Positions 37,901-49,248 of a stretch of DNA of 64,000 nucleotides are shown here, in pieces; position 1 is the stretch's first letter; every line of letters begins with the position of its first letter. The notes under the pieces are model-generated. The model saw only the letters and a list, made by a program, of their open reading frames with translations. It did not search any database and was not told where the DNA came from. The stretch is from positions 4,427,521 through 4,491,520 of the forward strand of contig SSBO01000012.1 of assembly GCA_005281725.1 (NCBI GenBank), read 5' to 3'. The stretch is from Wuchereria bancrofti. Its lineage: Eukaryota; Nematoda; Chromadorea; Rhabditida; Onchocercidae. Made by a program: the position numbers and the translations under genes.

Positions 37901-40900
37901 ATGCCTGTGTTGATAGTCCATGCAAAAATGGCGGCACATGTCAAAGGATGAAAGGAAGGACATTTGCTTGTAAGTGCTCAGCCAGATATCACGGAAAATA
38001 CTGCCAAAATAAAATCGATGCATGTTATGGTGAGCCGTGTTTAAACAATGCCACCTGCAAGGTAATAATAACTATTGGTTTGTGCAGTTTTTTGTTAGTT
38101 TCAGCATGAATAATACCTATTGGTTTGTGCAGTTTTTTGTTAGTTTCAGCATGCATTTTTAAGCAGAACTGATAGCTTCAGATATTCTAATCCATATTCC
38201 TTGATATATAGCACCTGGAGTTTCGGGAATATTAATATTTTGGAAATAATTTGAATTATTACTTTGATTTTCTCCCTTTTTTAGTCTGACTGTAGAGAAA
38301 AAGGAAAAGAGAATTCCCTTGTTAGGCTTTTAAATGAAGATTCATGCTGTATTTTTACAATTTAAAGATACTTCAAGATGGACGTTTTAAATGTCACTGT
38401 GTAAAAGGTTTCGAAGGTGACCATTGCGAGACAAATATCGATGATTGCGCATTTAATAAATGTCAGAATGGAGCAACTTGTATTGATTTAGTAAGTTTAT
38501 TTTTGTATTGAAAGCGATTCAAGTAGTGAAAACCGCGAATGAGTTCATAAAAGTCCGTAAAAATCAAGCCTTACTGATACTTTTTGCAAAGGAAATATAT
38601 TTCTAAAAAGTTATTTGCTTTATTACATGCAATTTAGATAAATTCTTATGAATGTAAATGCCCATCAACGCATATAGGACGTTTTTGTGAGGTAAAAATG
38701 GAATTTTGTTCGAATAAAATGAATCCATGCGAAAACAAGGGAGTATGTGTACGACAAGCTCTTTCTTACAGGTATTCTCATTGTAATCTGGAAATATTAT
38801 CCTTCTGTTGTGTTGCAGTTCAGCACTACAAAAAAAGAACATCATACAATAAGATCTTCAATTTCATATCTCTTGGGGACCAGCTTCTTGTTTTTTCGAC
38901 GACCTACTCAACAAGTGAATAAACAGAATGGTATGATTACCAATGTGGCAAATCGTTTCTAACTGATCCGTTTAGGACCCACATTATATGCAGGTGCGGA
39001 GAGTCATAAAGTGATGTCACATTATTGCACGGTACATGAAGTCATCACTGGTCGCCACTGGAAAAAGTGCTGAAAGTTGTAATTGCTAATCTTTTTAGCC
39101 CACGTAGTTAAAAATTGAAGAGCTTTTTTTAGATGTAATTGCCTACCTGGTTTCACTGGCACCAACTGTACGATAAACATCGATGATTGTGAGCATAATT
39201 TATGCAAAAATGGTGCAATTTGCGTTGTTAGTTTTTTAATTTCTTGATTACATATTTTTCATTTAATTGGTATCCATATATATAATATTCCAGTATAGTC
39301 ATGGCCCACGTACCAAAAAAACTGAACATGTACATACTGAGTGTTCGTGTAGATTTTAGAGCAAAGACTTTGTATCCATAAAATCTTTCAGGATGGTATA
39401 CAGTCATACAAATGTGAGTGTATTGGCGGATATACAGGAGTGTTTTGCGAATTATCACCAATGTCAAGTAATTATTATCCGAATACATCGCCATGTCATG
39501 CGCATTCATGTGAACATGTGAGTTTTTTCTCCCCGTCTGACTAAACTTCTCTATCTTTTGAATTTGCAGTTATAAGAGTTGTATGATAAGTATAAATCAT
39601 TTTAGGGTGTATGCCATGAATTAGGAAACGATGTGTTTTGTAAATGCTCTGAAGGATATACTGGTAAGCGGTGTGAACAACTGAGAGCTGCAGGATATGT
39701 CCACGATGATTCATTCATCGCCTTGGAACCCTTTAGTGCTTCACCGGATGGGAATCTAACCTTCACTTTGATTACCACTGCTAGGTTATTGTTTTGGTAA
39801 TTTTGAGTTAGCCAATCCCTATATTTTACAATATCGATTAAAAATGATTGTTTCAGCACCGGAGTCGTCATATATTATGGCGATAATGCACACTTATCGG
39901 TCGAATTATACAATGGTCGTTTGAAAATCTCATTCTGTGTGGGCAATTTCCCCGCATCTCACATGTACAGCTATGTTACTGGTATTTTTAAAGATTTTTT
40001 TTTAACCGGAAAGGATTTATACTTTCTAACGACGATAATGAAATATTCTTAACATCAAAATAGATGCGCTAGAAGGGAATGCAATCAAATTATTGAAGAT
40101 AATATTTGAAACTTAATTAAAATATTGGAATATGATTTCACTACTATTGCACACTGCTCAGTACATGATGGACGTCCACATCGGATAGAAATTTACATCA
40201 AAGGAATAACACTAACATTGAAAATCGATAATCACGAGCCACAAACTGTTGTCAACAGTGGTCCAGAAGAAACATTCGTATTAATAAGCAAAAACTTCTT
40301 ATATGTTGGTGGTATCCCAACATCTGTTGCCATTAAAGCAGCCACTGCTTTTCATTTGAAGCAGCCTCATAGCTTTAAAGGTAAATTTCAAGGATGAACA
40401 GAATGTTAAATGTTAGATTTCTGCGGGCTCCATTTTTTAACGTCTCCTTTGCTACATGTCTTACCTTCAGTGCTAAGCAATAAAGGACTTTCCGTTGTTT
40501 ATAAATGTAAGAAATGGAATGAAACTTAATTTCTGTGTTTTATTCTTTCTAATGGATCAGTATTGTTAGAAAATGTTGACCCTAATTGTTTCAAAGTAGC
40601 ATAATCGATTCTGTAGTTTCAAAATTAGAAATCCTTTGATTTTATTTTATTTTCTGTTCTTTTTTTTTGCACAATAAGTTATGCAGAGCTTATTTAATTA
40701 ACAGAGTGATTTAAGACAATGGTAGTAAATGACGTGTCATTTTTGAATATGTGAAGGTCTAATCTACTGAACGAATGATGTTATCTTAAATAAATATAGA
40801 ACAGAATTGTAGGATGCATTTCCGACTTTTATGTTAATGGTGTAGTAGTTGATTTCGATAAGGCGGAACAGAAGGAGAGGGTTTTAAATGGATGTTTCAA

Positions 40901-41354
40901 AAGTGTCGATCTATGTAGTGGTATTCAGTGCTACAGTGGTACATGCACTACGAATTCCTCGTTATCCAGTGGTTACATCTGTCATTGCCCTCCTGGTTAT
41001 AGTGGTACGCATTGTCAGCGACGTACGTTATTTGAGTTATATCGTGAAATTTTATTGTATATATTTAGATTATTTTCCTACATACAAAATTCATAAATTT
41101 CAGGTGAAATTTTCTGTGCCAAAGAGAAATTTCACCATCATCACGTGGAAGATAACTGCCGTTCGACAGAACAAATCAAAAACAGCCGATGTTATGGCTG
41201 GTGTGGTAGTGACAGTAAGCAGTGTTGTACAGTTGTGAAAAGTAAAAGGCGCAGATTGAAAATGCATTGTAGAGACGGTAGTACTACTTCACAGATTGTT
41301 CGCATTGTACGAAAATGTCAGTGTACTGGAGAAGCAGCATGTCGTGCTACATAG
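25934..41354 (+). CDS. slt-1: Slit axon-guidance ligand
   Basis: Complete, about 1422 residues in 31 exons (C. elegans SLT-1 is close to this). Exons: 25934-26097, 26220-26291, 26568-26639, 26865-26936, 31260-31358, 32118-32228, 32482-32629, 33039-33196, 33432-33503, 33666-33737, 34124-34379, 34522-34645, 34756-34852, 35021-35146, 35261-35332, 35557-35631, 36300-36371, 36519-36685, 36876-37080, 37306-37521, 37618-37773, 37860-38061, 38368-38490, 38638-38771, 39133-39226, 39392-39517, 39606-39784, 39857-39981, 40162-40380, 40813-41022, 41104-41354. Signal peptide [18 protein letters not shown]; four leucine-rich domains each with Cys-rich caps (exons 1-7, 8-12, 13-18, 19-21); six EGF repeats; laminin G (exons 27-30); a seventh EGF; C-terminal cystine knot ending [12 protein letters not shown]. 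Single LRRs sit on 72-base phase-2 exons. Domain 2 is the Robo-binding part in other Slits. AATAAA at 41966. Confidence 0.96.
26937..31259 (+). other. Giant intron of slt-1
   Basis: A 4.3-kb intron splits the first leucine-rich domain, against a few hundred bases elsewhere in the gene. I found no nested gene with splice support. A patch at about 28508-28660 has higher GC but its frames are not recognisable. Introns of this kind in nematode developmental genes often carry enhancers; that is inference. Confidence 0.6.
38064..38153 (+). repeat. 45-bp tandem duplication in a slt-1 intron
   Basis: Two adjacent 45-base units (38064-38108 and 38109-38153) differ at one base. The first unit begins two bases after the GT of the donor that follows exon 22. 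Each unit carries two acceptor-like words, TTGTGCAG and TAGTTTCAG. Confidence 0.95.
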
Positions 41355-43736
41355 TTCCCTGGAAATTTGTTTGGTTATTGCTTTGATAAAGATTTCCCGA
41401 TCTTTAGCTATTCACTATGCCGTTTCATTCAAAGCAAGTCCTAACTCAGAACTTGCTGCTTATGTTGCTAATGCTCGCCTTCTTGATGATCAGTCGAATT
41501 ACTGCTTCAATGATTAGTCCATATAGATCAAACAAAAATTGCACAAAACTAAGGAGGTGCAGTTTACTGCATGCGAATTCATTTGATGATTGCTCACAGA
41601 ATATGTGTTTCGTTCTCCTTTCTCAGTCTTCCAGAAAAAAAAAAACGAAAAGAAAAGAAAGGATAAGCTATTAAACAAATTTTATTACTGATCCTTTTCA
41701 TTTGCTATGAAATGCAATGTGATCCCTAACGTCTGGATCATTTGGGTGACTTCAATTTTCTTTTGTCAGTTACTGCGTATGACTCGATTGAATTTCAAAC
41801 TTGTCAAAACAGAAGCCATATTTCATACTTTTTGCAACAATAAGACACAGTTTGGAACAATTCTCTCAAACTTTTGTAAAGGAATTAAATGGGTGAAAGG
41901 TTTGCCAGAAAGTTTACGGTAGAATTATTATAAGAGGAGTGGTTGTACATGTAATTATTTTTGAGAATAAATGTTCCATTGTGCTCCAGTGAGGTTCATT
42001 AATGTACTTCCGATAATTTTCTTTTTACAAACATATGCAACAGGTATATGACATGCTTACCTAACAATGAAACGACAACCACATTTATTCAAATAATGGT
42101 GAAGGTCGGTCGTCTTCCCAAACTGTATAGTACAGTAATTAGAATATTTCATCTAAATTAGAATTTTACTTAAAACATGGATGGAATTCTGTCTCTAACA
42201 CTTCGGAAAGATTCATCTCATTCTGTCTCTAACACTTCGGAAAGATTCATCTGCCAAACACAACGTAGATAAACGAGTTACTGTGAAGTTCGGCAATTCA
42301 GTTTCAATAACTCTCTTTAAATGAATTTCAAATATGAAAATATGAAGTTAGAACATATGTGTGCAACTTTAATGATATCCGATCAAAACCTAACCGGAAA
42401 TTTGTTGAAAATATAGAAGTTAGGGTTGACTTGTTGTGCGCACTTCCAAAAAAGATTTGCAAAAGTAATTTGGGAGGCATAATCCTGCTGTCTTCCGGAA
42501 ATATATTTCATGCAATTTGTGTTATTTGTTCTGATCCATTCAATCTTTACTTTTTTTTTTCACTTTTTTTGGATCCAGCATCATTTTTATGCAATCTGCC
42601 GATACTGAGTTGATAGTTCCATGTAGCTGTTCAGCTTGATTCTACAAATTTAAAATCTTAGATTCTTAGATTACATTTCTCACAAAATTTTTGTTCTATA
42701 AAAAATTAAGGCTTCGGAACACATTAAGAAAGGGTGGACATCTTTAAGGAATGATAATTCTGGTACCAGTTCTAAAGTTTTCTAGACTCGATTTATTTAA
42801 CCTTAATAAATTTACAGATTCAAATCAAGAGAATATTCTTTCTTTATCAGAGTAGCTCAAATGAAAGTAAATTCATAACAGTTGAAGATACTGATTGTAG
42901 AAATTCACTTAGCGGATGCAAGCGCTTTGGCTTAAGAAAATTTAATCTTTTTCCAATATATGATGTGTTGATTAAAATGATCTGTACATTTGGATTACAT
43001 TTCAATTTGGTCAAACCAAACGACAATGCTATTCACATAAAATCCTTGAAGAATGAAATGAGTTGACGCAAGATGAATAATAGAGTAGTTCTTATTATCT
43101 TATAAGGATTTGGAATCTGAAATTTTACATGTGGGAATTTCAAATTGATGGCAGTAAGTAATTAACGATTCGTCTCTTCCTGAAATTTGAGATATTTTTT
43201 TCTAATGCTTCATCATAACTTCATTTGGAACGATCAAAAAGCTAAAGTTTGTAACTAATCCTGCTCTTCAAGAATACTGCAAATTAATGCTCAGATGACA
43301 AAGTTCTTCAGGATATTGGCATGTTGTTTACTAGAAATGCTCAGCAGTTAAAACTGAAGAAAAAAAACATTGTGTAATGAAGGATGCAAAATGCTTCATG
43401 TATATTTGATCATATGGATTATCGATAGCTTAAGCATATTTTATATCACTTCCCTCAGCAATTTAATTCCATTCCCAGCACCGTGTTCATTTGGGTAATA
43501 AGAAATCTTAAATTTTACTGATCTTCCTTAAATTTTGTCAAATTTTCTGAGCGGAAATTTTATTTCTTATTAAATAAAGAATAAAATGTCAAGATTTAGA
43601 CAATTACTGTTAATAATCGAGCATTTTATCCACTTCTCTTATTACTAAAAAACACGATCTCTCAAAGTTAATAACCATAATTTCGAACTTTTTGCTTATT
43701 CAATTTTAGATAGTCTTGGATCATGAAAAAACGAGC
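41355..43736. other. slt-1 3' region and mec-4 5' flank
   Basis: It starts with a probable slt-1 3' UTR ending near the AATAAA at 41966-41971. A 34-bp tandem duplication follows at 42186-42252. Small open frames (for example 41707-41922 and 42359-42613) have no recognisable content. No further gene is supported. The acceptor TTCAATTTTAG at about 43709, 27 bases before the mec-4 ATG, is a likely leader splice site. Confidence 0.55.
42186..42252. repeat. 34-bp tandem duplication
   Basis: The unit beginning ATTCTGTCTCTAACACTTCG is repeated head to tail at 42186 and 42220; the copies are identical over 33 bases. Confidence 0.95.
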
Positions 43737-46700
43737 ATGAAAATTTTCGACCACTTCAAAGATAACGCGGATTACATAAAGGCAATTTACAGCACTTCTT
43801 TGGCATATCTTCGGGTTATTTCTTTTTTTATTAGTTTCTTCCTTAAAAACATTATATTGTCATTGAAATATTTAAGTTTTTTATACATATATTAATTGGA
43901 AGCTCATAAAAATTTGCAGGATTATTCTCCTGAAATATTTTTAAGTGAAAGTGAATATTACGACAATTTTGGTTATGGCAACTGTTATGGTTTAACAAAT
44001 TCATCTGTACAAGTGTGCTAGTATAATTCTTTTCTTTTCCTGATTTACTGTTTATTGAAACCGGGGTTAAAAAAGAAATGATTTTGCTTTAGTGTGAGCT
44101 CGCTACCGCAGATTTTAACCTGAAGTCAGTACCTTACAAAAAGCGGTTGGTATGGCATTTTAAAGAGTTTTGTTGTAAAACAGGTGCACATGGAATACCA
44201 ATGATTAGTCGTGCACAAAACAAGTACTACAGGTTATTTGCCTATTTTTTACAAGTTTTTTAGAATACTTTTTCATGCATTCTGATGGATTACGTGTGTC
44301 CTGAAAATTGAGTAAATTTAGAACAATATGGGTATTACTCTTTCTCGGATGCTTGACGATGTTGTATCATAATGCTGAAAGTGTTCTCGACAAATACCAT
44401 CGAAATGAAAAAATTGTCGATATTCAGCTCAAGTTTGGCAAGTATTTTTGAATGTAGACTTTTCCAAATCTTCAAATGAAAATATGTTAATATAAATTTA
44501 GATATGGCGCCATTTCCTGCGATTACTTTGTGCAGTTTGAATCCTTATAAAGCTAGTCTTGCAACGGACGTAGATGTCATTCGCAGAATGGTATTTTTCA
44601 AAATATAATTTATACAAGGCAACTTTTTTGAATATTATGCAAGAGGAGAAAGAACAAAATTTCACTTGTATAATAAATATTACTAACAACAGATATTTAA
44701 TTAGAACTGGGGAAAATTTTCAAAAATTTGGTGTGGGAAATAAATATAGAAACTTTCTTATTGATTTTATGAAATTCTCGTCAGCTAACGGCATTTGACG
44801 GTGCACTGAATAAAGCAAGTCGGATTATTTCATCCAATATTAACCAAAGAAAACAAAGATATGCTGGTACTGTGGAAAAGGCTCAAAAAGCGTCAATGTT
44901 TGAACCAGTAAGGATGAAGCTCCTGATTTAAATTCCAAAAATAAATTTTCTTGTAATCGCTAAACTAGGTGAATTATTTTACATGTATAGGACACTTTTT
45001 CTGCAAATAGATTACTAATGCGTATTTGATCAACTGTTCATTTTCAGACTATTTTTCTTTAATCATATTATAGGGGTACTCGAAATATATATGCGACGAT
45101 TCGATTGACACTAAAAGAGAATGTGAGGGTGAGAAGCATAAATATGAAAAGCCAAAAAACAATCGTGAGAAATGCATATGCGCGTTTGATAGAAGTACGA
45201 AAGATGCTTGGCCGTGTTATCGCGATTTTTACTGGTCAAAGAATATATGCCAAAAATGTGATTCTGGAGCATTCTGCGAGCGTGGTTTTTTTTTAAACTT
45301 ATCTAGCATGAAATATCGAATTACATTTCTTTGTGTATTTCTTTATGATTTTATTTTTCAACTGATTAGTGTTGACAATGAACATGACGGGACAACAAAA
45401 TAGCAGCATTCCATGTATATGCGCACCGTCTGGTGTTTTTTGTGTTGCCTATAATGGTGATTCTGATATAATCAATATCTGGGAATATCTGACAGATGGT
45501 CAATCAGCTGAAGACTCGACATTTGTTGAAGCAATGGGTTTTGATGGAATGACTGATGAGGTGAGATTTATTCAGAAATGTAACTTTTGTCAAAAGAAAT
45601 TTAAACAAAGTGAATAAATTTACACTTCTAATCGAATTACCGAATTTTTAAGGTAGCAATTGTAACAAAAGCCAAAGAGAACATCATATTTGCAATGGCA
45701 GCCTTACCAATGAAAGATCGGCAAAGAATTTCAACAACGAAACGTGAACTAGTCCATAAATGTTCATTTAACGGAGTCGCTTGTGATATCGACCAGTAAT
45801 ACTTGACTTTAAAAATTTTTTGCACAGTAAAATTCGAATAGGGAATATGATAATTTCTTTTTTTTTTTTGATTTTAATGTTACTACCAAGATACTAGAAG
45901 TTACCCAAAACTTCATTTTTTATTCCATGGTTAGTATTAGAATCAAATAAAATTTCCGTTGAGAGTTTGTTATTCACAGTTTTAAAAATGATGAACAACC
46001 AATAGTCATATCGATATTCACTTTCTTACTTGAACTTATTTTAGTGATTTCTTAACTCACATTGATCCGAACTTTGGGTCATGTTTTACTTTCAACCATA
46101 ACCGAAGCATGAATTTAACTACTCTTCGAGCAGGTATGTACCGCGAAAGTAATCTGTCATAATTCTTCTTATAACTGCTGGAGTTCTATGATTTCTGAAC
46201 CTTGAAATAGCCGCTAGATTTATTTTTAAAAAACTGCATAGGCCCGATGTATGGTCTTCGGATATTGGTGTATGTAAATGAATCGGAATATATGCCGACG
46301 ACAGAAGCTACCGGAATTCGACTTGCAATTCATGACAAGGAAGACTATCCGTTCCCTGATACGTTTGGGTATTCTGCCCCAACTGGATACATTTCATCTT
46401 TTGGACTTAGATTGGTAATATATGTCAAAAACAGTATATTTAAAATGATTGTGAGAATAAATTTATTATGATAGAAGCTTAGAAATGATTTGTAGAAACG
46501 GATGACAAGGCACCTTATGGTGATTGTATTCCTGATGGAAAAACTTCAGACTATATCTACGAGAATTACGACTACTCTGTTGAGATACGTTATTCCTAAA
46601 TTCATTTTAGGTAGGGTATTTTTTAATTTCACTCAAATTGGGCTAATTTTTAGGGCTGTTATCGTTCATGCTTTCAACAGCTTGTTCTAAAGGATTGTCA

Positions 46701-47722
46701 CTGTGGCGATCCAAGATTTCCAGTACCGCCCGGACATAAACATTGCAAAGCAACGGATCCTGCAGCCCGTTCGCTTTTCAATGTCATTGGAAAAGATTTT
46801 CACGATTTGAACTCAAATTTAGTTCAAATCTTTATTACATTTATGACTTTCGAATTGGAACCCAAGAAAAGTTTCAGGACTTTGTCTGTATAAGCGCACA
46901 AATGAATTAGGCGAACTGAATGGAAGTTTTCACTGTCGCTGTCAGCAACCTTGTAAGCAGTCGATTTATTCAGTAACTTATTCACCAGCCAAATGGCCAT
47001 TACGTTCCTTGAATGTACAATTGGGCATCTGCAACGGTACATCGGCTGAATGTAACAGACATTATAAGTAAGGTTTGTTTCCATGATTCTGTAAATAGTA
47101 TTAAATTTTCAACAAACATATGTTGAGATTTTACTTATAACAAAAAAGTCACATATTTATTGCACATTAAATTTTTTAGGGAAAATAGTGCCATGATTGA
47201 AGTGTTCCACAAACAGCTCAATTATGAAATGCTTACTGAATCTGAAGCCTATGGTGTAGGTTTTTAAGAAAAAAAAAGTTGAGCTACAAATTGAGAAAAC
47301 TGAAATGTGAAATGTGTTTTATTGATATAAAGTAAAGGTAATGTTACGAAGAATGCTACGGGAGTGAAGGAAATGTTACATTTTTCAAAAGAAGCATTAT
47401 GCTTAGGATTTACAAAAAATGGATGAGAAATTTAAGTAACTGTCTTGTACGCCGAAAAGTTAGCTATGAACAAAAAAAACTGGTAGTGCATTCATTCCTT
47501 GCTGTGGCAATTCAGTACCGTATTATTTATTTGTCAATTCGTAAATTTATTGGCCGATTTTGGAGGACAGCTTGGCCTATGTGCGGTATTAACTTTCTCA
47601 CGTGTTGCGAATTTATTTTCCTACTTTGCGAAACAGCTTATATGTCTGCGCAGTACAATTATATCTTGTGGAAGAAAAAGGAAAAAGCGAGAGAATTCGA
47701 CAATCATAATAATTTACTGTGA
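43737..47722 (+). CDS. mec-4: MEC-4-type degenerin (DEG/ENaC sodium channel subunit), damaged near its end
   Basis: About 700 residues. Exons: 43737-43814, 43920-44012, 44093-44232, 44322-44437, 44502-44590, 44785-44907, 45074-45281, 45370-45560, 45653-45795, 46045-46133, 46242-46433, 46496-46584, 46654-46768, 46878-47067, 47180-47255 and a last exon ending 47722. Features: the His-Gly gating motif (TGAHGIPMI), M1 ([13 protein letters not shown]), [17 protein letters not shown], three Cys-rich ectodomain parts ([26 protein letters not shown]), YSPAKWP, the pre-M2 LTESEAYG, and the M2 end [11 protein letters not shown]. Wording follows C. elegans MEC-4, the gentle-touch channel subunit, more closely than MEC-10. 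Oddities: a GC donor after 44437; an AT donor after 46584; an uncertain junction 46433/46496; an AA where the last acceptor is expected (47536-47537); and a one-base loss near 47581. A canonical acceptor at 47514-47515 keeps a frame open to 47722 but scrambles the start of M2. It may be a pseudogene, or the sequence may contain errors. Confidence 0.85.
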
Positions 47723-49248
47723 TTTCTTCTTACAACTTTGTTTATTTCATCACAGCGATAAACATTTTGTTGGGTCTGAATATTTCACTTGTTTGTACAA
47801 AACAATTCAAAAGCTTCATCAAATATTTTAGTTTAATCAACTCCTTAGAATTTCTTATCTTTCAAGTTTTCGGTTTCAGTTTCTTGCATTAAATGTTTGT
47901 CTTATAGCGTAAGAAAATATCTATGTTACAAAGTAAAGTCTTTTGGGCCTACAATGAATTTGTGGGAAACAAGGAACATTTCCTATGTAGAATTATAAAG
48001 AATAAGTTGCCTGGTGATATCTATTTATGCATTTAGCTTAATTCATAGTTGCTAGTGAAATACTATTAAACAGCGTAAATAATTTATGATGTAGTGTTCT
48101 TTCAATAAACTGTAAGTAATTTTCCACAACATGTTTTGTGATACAAAAGTTAAACAGTTTTGAAAGGATTAATCTCAACTTTCTCAAACTGAAATACCGC
48201 TTTTGATGTACTAGTTACATTTAAGACATTAAAGATATTTCAGCGAAACACCGAGAATTGTATGACTAAAAAAATGGGATAAAGCGCTGCCAGCAACTGA
48301 TAGCTTTACAGGATGCTGTTGAGGCGATTCAACAGTTCTACCAACAATGAAATTATTGCATTTAATCTGTAGGTAACCCGCATTTTGATCTTTTCAAACA
48401 ATTGATTAATGCTGCACCGTAGGATCATTTGTAACTTTCTTAATACAGCCCACTGAAAACAATAATGGACTCCAGATAGTTGAAAATCACAGAGTAACCT
48501 CGCACTTTGGTATCTACAAGCCATTCAATTTATTTATAATTACATTCGGTCCGTTTCTATGCTACTGTTATCAAGATGTAATAATTAAAGAAATCAAACA
48601 AGATAAAGTTTATTATTGATTATTCATTCAGTCGGCGATTCAGTCGATATTTGAGAACTACTGAACGCTGAAAACAGCTTGCATTCTACGCTGATCATAT
48701 TCAACTACTTTTCAGGCTTAGAGAAAAAACTAAAGCGCCATTTCTAAATTGGATGAGAAGAGAGAGAGAAAACTATTGCTCAGGCTCACTGATGGATTAA
48801 CGACTTAAAAGAATTTATTGTTGTTGCAAATTTTTTTAAAGTTAAAAGCATTAAATTAGAGGTCTAAGAAAAGAAAACTCTGCAATTTTTTGTAATAAGA
48901 CTTGTGATCAAATTTTCATTTATGACAAAACGCTATTTCTGAAATATTTCTGAAATGGAAAAGGGTATGATTGATGTTTTCTTATCTCATTTAACGCTGT
49001 GATTTTTAATGTACTTGTAAATATATTACCGTTATTAACATATAAGATACAACAAGCTATGTAATATTCGAACAAATGTTCGAGAATGAAGTAGGTGAAT
49101 ACCTTTTCAATGACTGCCGCTAATTGTGACCAGCAATATTTTACTTTTCTTATCATAGTTTTTTTTTTACCTCCACCTTTCAATCTCAAAGATTACCTCT
49201 CATATTGATTGAATGATAAGCATATAATGTCGATTTTGTATATTTCAG
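47723..49248. other. mec-4 3' flank, no supported gene
   Basis: Mostly AT-rich sequence. A plus-strand frame at about 48313-48370 starting MLLRRFNSSTNN ends at a good donor (GTAGGT) but I could not join it to anything in phase. Nothing else stands out. Confidence 0.45.

Noticed and set aside
40110..40161. Laminin G exon of slt-1 starting near 40125
   Set aside because: No acceptor exists there; the acceptor CTCAG at 40160-40161 gives the right phase and the conserved [11 protein letters not shown].
40801..40812. Apparent frame break between laminin G exons of slt-1
   Set aside because: Using the acceptor TTGTAG at 40811-40812 restores phase and the conserved SFKG-CISDF text.
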